DNA of 64,000 nt. Source: Crotalaria pallida (lineage: Eukaryota; Streptophyta; Magnoliopsida; Fabales; Fabaceae). Under the pieces are notes generated by a model. The model was given only the letters and a program-made list of their open reading frames with translations, had not been told where the DNA came from and ran no database searches. Positions 1-12,752 of this stretch are shown one piece after another (within the stretch, counting starts at the first letter, position 1; each line of letters begins with the position of its first letter). The DNA lies in the NCBI GenBank assembly GCA_037953625.1, contig CM075655.1, forward strand, positions 72,381,501 through 72,445,500. Reading direction: 5' to 3'. The translations under genes were made by a program, and so were the position numbers.

Positions 1-928
1 TAGAATTTAAATATCAAATCTGTACTTTGATGCAAAAATACTTATTATTCAGCAATTAAAAGGATTCATAAAATTAATAATTAAAATCTCAATAATTGAG
101 AGTTAAAAGACTACATTTTATTTTTACTATTTTATTATATAAAAAAAACTGGAAAAAAAAGTACCTGTACCGAAGAAGAAAGGAAACAGCTACAAGGAGA
201 CAAAAAGCAGTCGGCCACGTGTCGGCCAAAGTGTGGTGGGGCAGGGCTGCAGCAGGCGCGGCAGAAGCTGAGGAGGGGCGAAGCGCGCACGCGCCTGGAG
301 TGAGAGTGGTGGAGCGACGGGAGAGGATATGAACAGCCTTTTTTATTTTCCACAGATTTCTATGCAGAGTCACCTCTCTCCAAATTTTTTTTTTGTCTTT
401 TCAAAGTGAGGGAGAGAGCTCTATTTATAGGAAAAATTATGTTAAGAAAAATAGGGTTTTTTCAACAGGCTTTGAAAGTCCAGCAGAATATTTCCTGGTT
501 TATTCCTCAATTAAATCTAAAAAAAATAAAAACAAATTTGATGATAATCTTTTTAAAACAAATCCTTTTAACTAAAAATTTTATCGTTATCTTCACAAAT
601 TAACCAAATCTTTTACCAAAACATTTTTATCTTATCTTTTTTTCCTGAAAATTTTTATTTTTTCGTTTTTTTTTCATAAAAAATACTTTTTTCAAAATCT
701 TTTTTTATATTTTTTATTTTATTATTAATTTTTAACATTTTTAAATTTTATTTTCTTTTAAACCCCAAAAATAACTTTATACACATCAATTAGAAAATAA
801 TGGGTCCAAACAAACTTTTTTATTTTATTTATAAAATTAAATTATGAAAAACTTAATGATAAAATCTTACCCAAACAAATTATTTATAAAAATGTAATTT
901 TGACCCCGGACAAAATGGGGTGTCTACA
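1..928 (-). mobile_element. Partial LTR of a Ty3/gypsy-like retrotransposon, cut by window edge
   Basis: Read on the minus strand, position 928 starts with TGTAGACACCCC, a typical plant gypsy LTR terminus, and a clean TATA box (CTATAAATAG) lies at 421-430. A GC-richer stretch at 200-310 would then be transcribed leader. No polypurine tract precedes the terminus on the minus strand (929 onward), so 928 looks like the outer edge of a 5' LTR or of a solo LTR. The other end lies outside the window, so size, lineage and target duplication cannot be determined. Small ORFs here are not convincing. Confidence 0.6.
421..430 (-). promoter_or_regulatory. TATA box of the partial LTR
   Basis: The minus strand reads CTATAAATAG, a near-consensus plant TATA box, about 500 bp inside the LTR terminus at 928. 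This fits a U3 promoter, with transcription starting near 395 and running leftward. Confidence 0.5.
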
Positions 929-3900
929 AGACTTAGTTCTATATATGCATCATGTTTCTATTCCTTACTTCTCTTTGTTCATGTGTTTTTTTCTCCTTTT
1001 ATGTGCTTTTTTTTTTTTTGCATTTGGCCGAAATTAGTAGACAACAATGAGGATTTTGTTTGTGCTGTATAGTCATTATGTAGAAAGTCTCATCACATGG
1101 ATGATAGTCTCACCACAAGTCTATAGTCTTTATGGTTTATGTGATATACTGATATTAGAAGTGAGTAGATTTTTCTTTTACCTTTAAAAAAAAGGATTTT
1201 TTTTCTTTAAAAAATATGGTTAGGATTTTAAGGAAAAGCAAAAGCTAGAAAAAAATCTAAAAATTCAGCCTTTACATAATAGTTGTCTGTTCATGTAATG
1301 TACTGATATTGTAAATGAGTTTGGCGATTCAATTATGACATTTACATACATGTTTAGTTAGGCTTTTACTAAAAAAGCATAAGCAAAGAGAAGTTGGAAT
1401 TCAACTTATATGCAAAATGTAGACAAGAGCAATTGGATTTGAGCAGAATTTTTTATGTCTAATACCTATAATTTGTGCTTTTTGGTATCTTTATTTGGTT
1501 ACTTCCATTCTCTATTGCATGTATCATTTAAATGTTCGTTGATTGTGTTGTTGTGTCAGGAATAGGTGTGTTGAAGGGAAATATTAGCAGAGAAGTTGCA
1601 GTTCAGGAACGGAGAAAGAGGAAGCTAATCCCCAACGAAGAAGAAGGTGAGAAAATTGATTTAATATATTTATTTGTTCCAACTTTCAACATTTTTGTAA
1701 TGACCAAAAACATCAAATTTTCTTTTACGGGAATTAGTGATTGAGGTGCTTTAGTTCAAATGTTAACATTGGGTTCTCTACTAAGTTCATCATGTGCTTG
1801 ATTAGCCCTGAGTTGAAGTAATTTTATTCAAGTGATTATCATCATATGAAATGCTACAAAACTGTTATTGCATATACTTTTAGGAGTTTTTTTTTTTGTT
1901 TTAAAGAGGTTATCAAAGACCAAGTTGTAAGTATGTATATGAGGCCAAAAGAAATGGTATAAACCCTCTATGGCAAATGCTTTTATGGATGCCAATAGCA
2001 GCTACTAATGCTACGACCTGAAAAAGTCAAAAGATTCAAAGCCAAAAGCACCTACTAATGCTACTAATGCTTTTATTGATTTTACTTTGATTTCAATTTT
2101 AATTTAATTTAATGTATTTTGATAATACTTATGTTTTCTAATATCTCTCTTTTTTTCTTTTTATGATGAATGTTGCTACTAATTTTGTAATTTTGTTCTT
2201 TATCTGTTTGTTTGGAGCTGTAGTAGAATTTCCAGGTTCATGGAAAATTAAATTTTTAAGTAAATAATAGATTGTAATTTTGTAGCTTGGAAAACTATAT
2301 CAAGATATTTCCAAAAGTGATATGCTAATGTTGGGATTTGCTACCATACTTATTGCTTTTTTAACCTTTTAAATTTTCAAAAAATGACAACTTTTAACCT
2401 TAAACCCAATATATTATTGTAACAAGTTATTATCATGTTTGGAGGGAGAAACATATTCAAAGGTTAGCGCCTTGGAAAATGCAGGTTTATCATAAGCAAA
2501 TTACATAGCAGGTGAATTCATGGTTTTGTTTGTTTTGTATTTGTATTTGAAATAGATTTGAATGATTTTTATAGAGGATGGATGATTACTATTAATTTGT
2601 GTTACTTATAAGTGTGATTATTCTGCTTTTTTAAAGCTCTTTGCTACTGAAGGGAGGTGGTTGTCTGCTGAATATTTCTGCCTACTGCTGTTGCTGCCTG
2701 CTGCTGCTTCCTACTGTTGTTGTCGCTGTTCAATGGTATTCAGTAAGAGGTGAAGTTAATGAATCCTTAAACCCAATTTTTTCTTTTTAGTGTTTTGTCA
2801 TTGTAAATAATGAATATTTGATTTGCTTGAACTCATTTTGGTTGAAGGTACATGAGAATTTTTTTCAGTATTAAGGTATTTTTTATGTACATGATCTAGG
2901 ATGTTATTTTCAACTAAGTGATATTGAGTCTTTTGGTTAGTTATTTGCTGAAAAACCATCAAGGAAGGCTATTTGGTTAGCTATTTGTCTATTTGGCAAT
3001 TTTATTTTAAACAAGAAAGAAAATATAAGTTTAGAAATTCATTCTGATTAAAGTGCAAGTTGGACTTAAATGGATAACAACATTTTGATTAGATGAATAC
3101 AAAGATTACATATATGTTATGTTCTCATGCTCCTCTAATCTTTATTCTTTATCCTAGACATACTAAACATCTATTTCTTATCCTCTAATTATGTCAAGGT
3201 TGGTCATCTGATTAAACTGTCATAAAAAACAAATGTCATTGGCTTGAGATTATTCACTTGATGAGATCATTGTGGTCAACTGTTTGTTAAGATGATTCAC
3301 TTGAGATCTCTATGTATATGGAACCAGGAGTAATGATCATTTTCTTCATTCTTTTTTGTGCCTTCTATCCTCTGTCAAGGAGCTTTTAGGCTAACTTGCA
3401 TATGTGCATTTCAAATGTTTTTCCAAACATGGTATTAATTGATCATTCTCTTCAACGTGGGGTTTGAATCTTGGGCCTTCTTATGATAGAGAAGTTATGC
3501 ATGTTACTTATGCTCCTACATACACGGTATGTTTATACTACCGTGTTTGTGTATTTACTATCGTATATGCTCCTACATATACAATAAGCTAAAATTTTGT
3601 AGCAAAAGCTTTTAGGTCATAACTATATTAATTAATTTGAAGTTGTTTTCTCAGTTTCTCATTGGTCCATAGATTAATTTTTTTTCCCTTCTTTTACTCT
3701 TCTCTTTCTGCTGTTATAAAACCTCAAAATGTACTTGCTCTAACTGCTACTCAATATCAAGAGCTTTGCAAAACTAAGTGAAAACCATGATTGTTTCTTT
3801 TGGTATTTGGTAGTTCTTTAGAAACATGGAGTAATTCATTCCTTAATCAAACACTACTTTGTCATCCTGTGAGTATTCTCAGACTCAGACTTAGAGGTCT

Positions 3901-5082
3901 CTCTTTCTCACATTATATTCATAATTTTTTTTAATTATTGTATTCATAATTTTATCACTACAATATTTAATTTGATATTTTATTCGCTGAATGCAAAAAT
4001 AATTGCATGAGACCAATTGTGTAGTTTAACACTCCATTCTAGGTTGTTCTTGCATATTATAGACAGAAAAGTCTTTCTCATCTCATAAAGGAGACAAACT
4101 TCTCTGGCGTGTTATTTGGATTCGAAGCTAATCAAATTTTTGCCAAATCTTTGCTTCTAATTTTCTATTCTCACCACACCTTTTTTTTTTTTTAAAAAAA
4201 AGTTTTTCCATTAATTTTATTCCTACTATAACGCAGAGCTATAGTATAATTTAGTATTACTCTTCTCAAAGTATAAAATAAGTTGAATAAGGTCATGGCC
4301 AAAATGGTGTGTACCAATAAAGTAATTCAAGTGCCATGTACAAAACATATACACACATACAAAATATTGTCATAGAGTGAAAGAGAGGGTAGACAATGTG
4401 TGTGAAACCTGGTCATAAGATAAAAGAAATGTGCCCAAAAGAGCTCTATATGTCTTACTATGTCATTGATAATTTCCAATTAATATGCTTTTGTTGTATT
4501 TTTTTATTTTCAGAGTACGGATAGGTATATGGACAAAAGTGTTTGTTTAGAGTGGACAAAATTCTTTTGCATATAGCAATGATCATTGCACCGAGAAAGA
4601 CAATGAAATTGCTCAAGTACTTATGGCTGTGATGGTTACTACAATTCAATTAGTTTTGTATTTTCCAATTCTGAAATAAATGTTCTATATTTCAATCACA
4701 TTTTGCAGAATCATGCTCTTTATTGCAAGGATTGAATCCAATTATTTTGGCGCTGAAAATTCATAATTTTATTTCTCTATTAGGACAATGGTAATTTTAA
4801 TGTATTCAAATGTGTTAATTGTGAGAGCCTTTATGCAATGCCTACTTTTTTGACTTACCTGACACTATTATTTTGTTTTGGTTCTTGCATTATTTTGTGT
4901 TGCATATTTTCGTGATATGCACTATTATTGTTATTTTTTTTACCAACAATTTTTACACATGCATTATTTTTTATCAACAATTTTTACTAATAACATTTTT
5001 ACACATTATTTTTTTATACCTTATTATTACACTCTTTTTGTTATGATCCGTCCTCAGGACGGGTCTACTTACTAGTTAAAAA
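929..5082. other. AT-rich intergenic region with no supported gene
   Basis: About 4.1 kb of AT-rich sequence with frequent stops in all frames. I see only short ORFs, one possible isolated exon (1560-1646) and a CTG/CTGC-rich stretch near 2660-2740. No tRNA, rRNA or clear transposon termini were recognised. It may be old degraded repeat or the promoter side of neighbouring genes. Confidence 0.5.
1560..1646 (+). other. Possible orphan exon (GIGVLKGNISREV...)
   Basis: An 87-nt open stretch is bounded by a good acceptor (TTGTGTCAG) and donor (GTGAGA). Its length is a multiple of three, and it encodes a basic segment followed by an acidic one. Codon use looks more gene-like than its surroundings. 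I do not recognise the protein and find no adjoining exons, so it could be chance or a relic of a decayed gene. Confidence 0.2.
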
Positions 5083-5602
5083 AAGGCTTAAATATTATTT
5101 TGGTCCTTTATATTATTTTTAAGTTTCAATTTGGTTCTTTATCTTTAAAAAAGTCAATTTAGTGTTCTATGTTTCTAGCATTATCATTTCAGCATGACAA
5201 TGTTAAATTTTCATCGAAATATACTGTAATTGCTTAAGATTCATTTTCTAATCATTATAATCTGCATTTTATTGCCATAATTTGCAATTTTTAAAACAAA
5301 AAAGGCAAAAATGTGAGTGAAATTTCACCAAAAAAATGGAACGACATTGAAATTTTATCAATCAACGTGTCAAATACGATGAAAAATGCAGATTTCTGAG
5401 CGAAAATGCATATTCTGGTGATTGGAAGAAGAAACCTATGACAAAATAAGTATATTTCATTGAAAATATAACATCATCACGATGGAATGATGAAATTGAC
5501 AAATGTCAAAAATATGAAGGACTAAATTGACTCTTTTTAAAGATAAATGAGCAAACTAAAACTTAAAAATAAGATAAAGGACAAAAAAATATTTAAGCCT
5601 TA
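5083..5602. mobile_element. MITE with about 80-bp terminal inverted repeats
   Basis: The left arm (5083-5166) starts AAGGCTTAAATATTATTTTG, and the right arm (5519-5602) is its imperfect reverse complement, ending ATTTAAGCCTT. The interior has no ORF. Long TIRs with the 'TTAAAT...TTTTGGTCC' theme are common in non-autonomous DNA elements of legumes (family knowledge from memory). The A/T-rich flanks do not show a definite target duplication, so the superfamily is undecided. Confidence 0.7.
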
Positions 5603-5626
5603 AAAAATATATATATATAATATATA

Positions 5627-5891
5627 CTACATCTGTCCCTAATTATAAGGCCGAGATTTCACGTCCATTAAGAAAATGAAATAATTTAGTTAATTATATT
5701 AGAAATGTGAACTTTTGATATATATTTTCAAAATTACCCCTATTAATATTATAAAGAATCTAAAAAGTGTTAAATAAATAGGGATGTTTGTGAAAAAAAT
5801 AATTAATGCTCATTGAAAATTGGTAAAAGACCTTATAAACAGGAACAAAATAAAGTGTTAAAAAGACCTTACAATCGAGAGATGGATGTAG
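5627..5891. mobile_element. Stowaway-like MITE upstream of the acyltransferase gene
   Basis: The 265-bp element begins CTACATCTGTCCCTAATTA and ends with the inverted counterpart GATGGATGTAG. It is flanked by TA on both sides (5625-5626 and 5892-5893). TA target duplications and a CTCC/CTAC...GTCCC terminus are features of Tc1/mariner-derived Stowaway MITEs. It ends about 225 bp upstream of the acyltransferase start codon, so it lies in or next to the promoter. Confidence 0.75.
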
Positions 5892-6116
5892 TATAGACAT
5901 GCATACTCCAGTAAGGAACGGAGGGAGGGAGCATTTGGTTGATTTGATTGGATTATATTTATCTTCAATGAACAAGCACAATCATAGGACATACATGTGC
6001 GCCATTTTCACAACCCCATCGCTCCCAAAACCACCCATGATGGGGACACCGCCCCCAAATGTAATTCCACTTTGATTCATAATATTTTCCTATTTCATGC
6101 TTTTGGATTAATAATA

Positions 6117-9100
6117 ATGGACAGATCGAGAGGCGGCAGCAACAGCAACAGCAGAAGAGTGGTGATGGCGTGGAACGTGTTCCGTTTCTGCACCAGGCTT
6201 CGCGGCCTCGGTTCCATCATGATCCTCTTCGTCCTTTGCATCGTTGCCTTCTCTTATTACGCTCTTGTCGTTGCTAATTACGGTCCTGCCCTTTTCCTCG
6301 GTGGCCTTCATTCTTTATCCGCTTTCGCTCTCTTGCTCCTCTTCCATTCCCTGGTTCGTTCGTAATCACATTCTTCCTTTCTCACTAACTTACTCCTTTC
6401 CTTTCACTTCATTACAACAAACAAACACACACTTAGGTATTATGAATGATGCGCTCACACCAAAGTGATAGTTAAATACTCCCTCCGTTCCTTATTAACT
6501 CTCCTTTTTTGGACAAGTTTTTTTTGTCTTTTCGAGGATTTCAACGGTGTAATAAATACTATTTTTCATGTTTATCCTCGTAATAATTACAAAGAGATAG
6601 TGGAAAAAAAAACATAATTAATGTATTGGAAATCTAAGTAATGGTTGTATTTCTTAAATGGTATGTTTTGTTTGAAATAGGACAAATAAATAGAAATAGA
6701 AACGAAGGGAGTAGTAAGATAGAAAAAGCACCAAGGGTTTGTTTGGTGGTCACATAGGATAAAGACAACTAGCACAGATGGTAAGGGATCTGTTGCAAGT
6801 GGTTGGGGTTCCCGCCTCTTGCGAACATAAGAGGCCTCGCTGGGAGACTAGCCCCCGAAAGGGCCCGACAATGTCGAAAGGATTAGTCACCCTGTTCGCG
6901 GGTGGAAAGATAAGATAAAGACAAGATAAGACAAAAAGCATGATAAGAGCAGGATATGACCAAGGTAGTAGTTATCATGTCCGATATTTGGTGCACTCCT
7001 AATATAGAGTATTAGGACATAACTGCATTATCTTATCATGCTCATTTCTAACTCAGTTTCTTCCATAGGATAGAAAATACATCATGCATGATAGGATAGG
7101 CCAATAGGATAGTATTATCTTATCTTGCTTGCTCAACAAACTCTGGATAGTAATAGTAATAGGATATGACACATTATCCTATCCTGTTTTTTTATCATGT
7201 TCACCAAACGAGCCGAGTTTTGTAAATTTAGGATTAGTGGAAATAACTTCACATAAACGAATTCATTGACTAACCTACAAGTCAAATATAATTCTAAAGA
7301 GTAAGTTGCAAATTTACTTATATTTTTAAGCCATGATTTATTCTGTAAGAGGGTGGGTAGGACCTACTTCTCCTTTTGATATAAGAATTAACAAAAGGGG
7401 CAATGTTGGAACACTATTGAATTAACTAAAAACCATGACATGTAATTTCAGTAAGTTCATTGCCTATGTAGCTGGTGATGCTATTATGGAGCTACTTTTC
7501 TGTTGTCTTTACGGATCCCGGGCGTGTACCTTTGAATTGGAGGCCTAAAGTTGATGAAGAGAGCAGTGATGCAGATCCGCTTTCGGAGTCAGCATATATG
7601 GGCTCAGATTTACTTTTGAATGAATTGAATGACCCGGGGGAGCCGGAATATCGGAGAATACGGTACTGTCGAAAGTGTAACCAGTTTAAACCTCCTCGTT
7701 GCCATCACTGTTCTGTTTGTGAGTTCTTGTTCCGTGACGTTTACATGCCCCTACTCATATTTCTCTGATGAAACATTAACAATTTCCATTGGTTTCAGGT
7801 GGGAGGTGCATTCTGAAAATGGACCACCATTGCATTTGGGTTGTAAATTGTGTGGGCGCATTGAACTACAAGTATTTTCTTCTTTTCTTGGTATGTTACC
7901 TTATATCCTGGAAGCTAACTCCTCTATCTAATACCTGTTTTAAATGCTAGCTAGCTTGAGCAATTCATTATTTTTTGCATCTATTTCTTTTATTATGTGA
8001 GGGCTTATATATTTAATTTGAATACCCTTCAGTACTTAAAAGAAATAAAAGATTCCTTATTTTTAAGTAAATAAAGATCAAGTATGAAGGACTGAATTGT
8101 AAATGATAAGGAAGTCGAATTGAAAACATGCTATCTTATTTCTTTGTTTAGTGTAAATATGTACACACTTTGTGCAGTAATTTCTCCAATCTTGTTGACA
8201 CTTTTTATGGCACTGCTTCTCTGTGGTTTCAAACTCACCTAAGTAACATAAATAATGAGGACAGAACCAACCTAAAATGAATGAAAGTAACTGCCATGAC
8301 TCATGACAATATCTTGACATTTGAAAGGGCTTTGAAAATGAAATCAAAGAATATAAATTTAGATATTCCAAGATATTTAAGAAATCAAAGCAGAAAAAAA
8401 TTAAGATGATCAAAGATGATGGAAAAATAAGGCTCAAGTATTGCCATAAAAATGGATGGTGATTTCTTGTCCTATTTGTTGAGTCTAATTATGGAATGTG
8501 CATGTCACCACATAAAATTAAAACTAGTGTATCCCTCACTCGTGCCAAAGCTTTCATTTAATTATTTCTTTATATCTTTCTTCTTGTCTATTTAGTATTG
8601 AAGGCTGAGCTGCTGAGGGAGGGGATTGTTACTTGAGAAAAGTGCTTCAATAACATTCTCAATAGTGTTTTGTTTTTCGTATGCAGCTTGTATTATCCCA
8701 TCTCGTCATGTTATTTCCTCGTATATAATCCCTGGGGGATAAATGATGAGAAATGATTATAGTAATATAGAGCAGAATAGGAGTACAAAATAACACCTTT
8801 TATCTTCTTTTTTTTTTCTTTTTTTTTTTTTTTGCAGTTTTACACATTTCTTGAGACGGCTCTTGTCACTTTATCATTGTTGCCATATTTTATGGCATTT
8901 TTTACTGACGAAGAGTTTTCTGGACCAGAAACTAACCTTGCGGTGTCTTTTGTTGCATTTGGTGAGTTCTTGGATGGTAATTTTCTAATTAATAATTTAT
9001 TGTCGGTACTCGGTAGTCTTATCTTATTCATAACCTTTACGATTCTTTCATGCAGTTTTGAACTTAGCTTTCGTATTAAGTATTTTGGGCTTTTTGATCA

Positions 9101-10094
9101 TGCACATTTCATTTGTGGGAGCTAATACTACCACCATCGAGGTGACTTGGTTTCTTCAAAAAATTTATTTCCATTGAGTTACTTGTGCCTTTGATATCTT
9201 ACATAGTGTAATCCTGAAAATTTTAAATATGGAATTTCTCAGGCATATGAGACAAAAACCACTCCTAAATGGCATTATGACCTAGGTTGGAGGAAAAATT
9301 ATGAACAGGTGACCTTTATTTTAATTACCATTATGCTCTACTATTTATTTTAATTATTTTTTATTTTTGATTTTGGATAGTCAGTAAATATTGAAGAGAG
9401 AGTTGGCTATGCAAAAATGTAAAGGCATAAATGTACCAGATGGTCTTAAAAAGTTGGCCATGTTGATCCTCCTTGCTCTTAGAGCATAATATCAACCATG
9501 AGCTTCAGATCTCGACACACGAATCATGTGATAGCCTGTACTATATTATTTATTACCATAGAGGGAGCATGACTAAGTGGAATTTTCGCCTAAAGTGGGC
9601 TGTGTTAATTTTGAATTAGCATTAAGTTGAGCAGGTATAGCTAAACTTGTGTTACTAACCGCTGTTTTGGTTGCTTATATACTACTCATCTATAGCATTT
9701 TGGTGAGTTAGACACACCTTGACCCCAAGGGGTTGGCCCAAAATGGTCGTCCATCCTTTCTTTAAGGAGACATATATCATGTGGTTTTGATCCTTCCCTC
9801 TCCATCCTCTGATCTGGTGCAGAATCCTTATAGCCATGAAAATCCCCTTTATAAAATTAGCAACTTTAATGAATTAGTATTAGTCAGTTTGGTGCATTAA
9901 TCAGTAACTAAAACTCTAAAGCCATCTTTTGTCAACTTTCATGATGGTGTGTATATTTATCTCAGGTATTTGGCACAGATAAAAGGTACTGGTTCATTCC
10001 CGCATATTCAGAAGAAGATTTAAGGCGAATGCCAGAATTACAGGGTCTTGAATATCCTATAGAACCTGATGTGGTAGCCCTCCAGCAGTTATAA
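6117..10094 (+). CDS. DHHC-type protein S-acyltransferase (PAT13/PAT14-like), 7 exons
   Basis: Predicted exons are 6117-6353, 7472-7718, 7799-7890, 8838-8961, 9056-9141, 9243-9308 and 9966-10094. All introns are GT-AG and all joins keep frame, giving 326 aa. The enzyme transfers palmitate from acyl-CoA to cysteines of membrane-associated proteins, probably at Golgi or endomembranes. Visible features: two N-terminal membrane segments (about 33-55 and 65-92) followed by a DPG motif (94-96), then a cysteine-rich domain (145-187) with DHHC at 170-173. Two more membrane segments follow (about 193-215 and 228-256), then TTIE (259-262) and an aromatic-rich C-terminal N...VFG motif near 281-287. The overall match is to Arabidopsis PAT13/PAT14, recalled from memory. 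The first ATG in the frame with MAWNVF-type sequence close behind was chosen over an upstream in-frame ATG at 5997. No disabling mutations are seen. Confidence 0.93.
6479..6711. mobile_element. Stowaway-like MITE in intron 1 of the acyltransferase gene
   Basis: A 233-bp element starts CTCCCTCCGTTCC and ends ACGAAGGGAG, flanked by TA on each side (6477-6478 and 6712-6713). The terminus is the classic Stowaway type. It lies 125 bp after the exon 1 donor site and does not disturb a splice site. Confidence 0.8.
6735..7215. mobile_element. Non-autonomous TIR element (hAT-like) in intron 1, hosting a SINE
   Basis: The ends are imperfect inverted repeats: GGGTTTGTTTGGTG at 6735-6748 and CACCAAACGAGCCG at 7202-7215. 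The interior is rich in GATAAGATA/TATCTTATC-like motifs and has no ORF. The terminus resembles plant hAT MITEs, but no 8-bp target duplication is obvious, so the superfamily is tentative. A SINE (6769-6913) sits just inside its left end. Confidence 0.55.
6769..6913 (+). mobile_element. tRNA-derived SINE nested in the intronic TIR element
   Basis: The 145-bp, GC-rich insert is flanked by an exact 11-bp direct repeat, GATAAAGACAA, at 6758-6768 and 6914-6924. It begins with a box A-like sequence (TAGCACAGATGG, 6770-6781), and a weak box B-like sequence lies at 6807-6816. The GC content contrasts with the AT-rich host element. The target duplication makes the insertion convincing; the SINE family is not recognised. 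Confidence 0.65.
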
Positions 10095-10719
10095 CAGCAA
10101 TATAGTGAAGCCGAAAATCCACCAGCCATTCCCTACAAAACCAAAATTTTGGAGTTGGTAATTTTGCACTTTCTGCTAGCATAAGTTTGGGATATTGTTG
10201 TTGGATACATATATATTGTCATTTCCTGATTGTTTAATTGGATGGACAGTTTAGTCACTAGTCTTATTGCTCTGCTACGAGTATGTAAATTTTTTTACCA
10301 TATATTGAAGCAAATGAAAATTCGACCCCACGGTGCTGAGTTATCATCCATATGATAGTGTATGGGACAAACTTTTAACTTAATTTGGATCTGCTATGTT
10401 TATGGTTACTCTCACTAACTCCCAATTTTTAATAGAGAAATAATAGGATATTTTTTAGTTGTTTAGATTTAAAAGAATTTAATGGCTAAAATTTATTCAA
10501 AACACATATAGTGGTTGAAAAATATGAGTTAGAATCATAAACATTGTGATAGAGGATCCATATTTTAACTCATCAAATTAAAAATCTTTCATGAATAAAC
10601 TGGAACATTTGATTAATTGTCATAACGTTAATTTGGGTCAATTTTTTGTTTTAAAATTTGTTAACACTTTACAGTTTGAGACAGACAAAATATTCTTATA
10701 TTTAGATTTCACTTTTATT

Positions 10720-10721
10720 GT

Positions 10722-10752
<31 letters not shown>

Positions 10753-10754
10753 TT
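10720..10754. repeat. (TTTA)n microsatellite
   Basis: About eight to nine uninterrupted TTTA units. Confidence 0.9.
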
Positions 10755-11390
10755 ATATGAAATAAGATTTTCTCCTTTGAGAATCATTCGTAATTAATCA
10801 ATCAAACTTTTTTAATTCAAAGTTATTTATTTATTTGTTAATAATAATATTGTCAGACTTATGTCGCATGATATCACATGATTATTCAACTTTTTTATAA
10901 CCCAAATATTTATTTGCTTATTATTGATCAATAATGTTGCCATTTGTATTTTCGTAACAATATGATAGCATCTAATAGTTAAAGCGTCCCATAAAACTTA
11001 GATATTCCAAAAATAAAAATTAAATTATCCTAAAAAGTATTTGTCTTTTTTTGACTTATTTTGAATGTTATCGTAAGAATATGTTCAAAATACTTCTTTG
11101 ATATTTCTCTGATACTTTTCCTACATGGTCAATATACTTATTTTTTGAAATGTAAAGTCAATATACTTATTTTGACTTATTTTAAATTTTTTAATATTAT
11201 TAAATTTTTACTTTTAAAATAATTTTTAATCCACGAGTCATTATCACTATTAGCTTTCCCACTGCTAGTAAGTCGTTTATAGGATCACTAAGAGATATCT
11301 CTACTAACACCGTTCGAATGGATTTTTTTCTCAACCTCGAAATAATCAAATATGACAAAAAAAATTACTTTATCAAACAAAAAATTGCCA

Positions 11391-11420
11391 ATTATTATAA
11401 TTATTATTATTATTATTATT
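11391..11420. repeat. (ATT)n microsatellite
   Basis: About ten ATT units with one interruption. Confidence 0.85.
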
Positions 11421-11605
11421 GAATTGGTTATAAGTTTTCGGGAGAAAAATGAATTATATATAAATAATTTATATTATATTAAAAAATTAAAACAAATTGG
11501 TTATCAATTTTCGGGACCGCGAAATGTAATCCGAACACGCTTTGAATTTCGATTCCAAACACATTCAAGGAATTCTTTACAAGTAACCAAATAATACTTG
11601 AGGCT

Positions 11606-11774
11606 ACCAACGAGCTGTTGGTGCAGTGGTGCCAGGGGCTGCACTTGGTAGGGCGAATCACGGTTCGATCCCTCGCAACAACGTTGGGAGAGGAATAAAA
11701 CCTTAACCCCGGGACCCTCCTCGAACTGGATTAGTTGGCCCAGTGGACCGGATACCAGGGTGCAAACCAAAAAG
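11606..11774 (+). mobile_element. SINE with perfect 13-bp target site duplication
   Basis: This 169-bp element is flanked by AATACTTGAGGCT at 11593-11605 and again at 11775-11787. It has a consensus RNA polymerase III box A (TGGTGCAGTGG, 11619-11629) and box B (GGTTCGATCCC, 11662-11672). It ends in a short A-rich tail (CCAAAAAG). The perfect duplication and intact promoter boxes point to a fairly recent insertion. It is not a tRNA gene: no cloverleaf or anticodon arm can be built around the boxes. Confidence 0.88.
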
Positions 11775-11787
11775 AATACTTGAGGCT

Positions 11788-12011
11788 CTGCCTTCTCTCT
11801 TCTTCCTTAGTCTTCTTCTCTTCTCTTCTTCATTTTCCTCTCTTCTATAATAGCGGTAGAAGGGGAGCCCTCCCCTTCCTTTGGTTGGTGTGTGAGTTTT
11901 TTTTTCTCAGTTATATCTGGGTTAAATAATCTTGTCTTCGTGTAAGTGGTGTGGTTTTTCTTGTCTCAGTTTCATCTGGGTTTTGTTTTTGTGTGTTTGA
12001 GTGTGGGGAAG
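11788..12011. other. Short pyrimidine-rich spacer between SINE and solo LTR
   Basis: CTTCTT-rich sequence followed by GT-rich sequence. It may have been transcribed leader of a former gene, but no coding region is seen. Confidence 0.35.
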
Positions 12012-12752
12012 CTTTTTATAACACCTTACATTAACTACCTTAATTATCCATTATTGAAAATAGTGGATTTAAAATTTCTTTTTAACTTATAAAAATCTCT
12101 CGTCCAACGGACGGAGTTTTCTTTGTTTTTCGGACTTTCCAAAATTTAGTTTTTCTTGTCCACCTGATGAAAACATTCATTTAAATATTCAGAAGCCAGC
12201 AGGGCTATCTATATCATATATCATGTAACACCCCGATTTTGTTTCCCAAAAATATTGCATTTCTTTATTAAAATATTAGTAAAAATAAGTGTCGATTTAT
12301 ATATATATATATACACAATTTCGTACACTTACTTGCTTGGTTCATTTTACCTATTTTCCAAAAGGACTATTACTTTTATTTAATTACCCTAAAGCTAACA
12401 TCATTTGGTTTATCGCAAAAGCATTTTTGCCGCTATCCACAAAATCGAGTTGTTACAACAACACACTACACATTCATCGACACATATACAAAATACTTAC
12501 TTCGCATTTCACATTGCCACATAAAATTCATCTGTACTTCATAATTACATAAGCTTTTCAAAAGCTAAGTTTTTCCCAACATATAATAAAGCATCATAAA
12601 AAGTTGTGGACACCCTGTCCCAAAATATACCAAAAGATAGAGGTAATTACATCATTGTATATCTAGAGAAAGACCCTCCTCAGTTGAGACAAGACCCAAA
12701 CAAAAATAAAACAACCTAGTCACAACATCCACAAGACTCCCTAAGCAACCGA

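Larger units (their letters stand above)
10095..11592. other. 3' flank of the acyltransferase gene, AT-rich, no gene seen
   Basis: The 3' UTR of the acyltransferase must lie in the first few hundred bases. The rest is AT-rich spacer with a TTTA microsatellite (10720-10754) and a TTA microsatellite (11391-11420). No supported ORF, RNA gene or transposon ends were found. Confidence 0.5.

Noticed and set aside
5048..5062. Near-palindrome CCGTCCTCAGGACGG
   Set aside because: It is short and isolated, has no terminator context and no matching partner, so it is not treated as an element end.
5912..5935. GGAACGGAGGGAGGGAG resembling a Stowaway right terminus
   Set aside because: No left partner with matching TIR was found other than those already assigned; it may be a remnant end but cannot be bounded.
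11606..11774. Possible tRNA gene
   Set aside because: Box A and B are good, but no acceptor or anticodon stem can be formed, and target duplications show a SINE.
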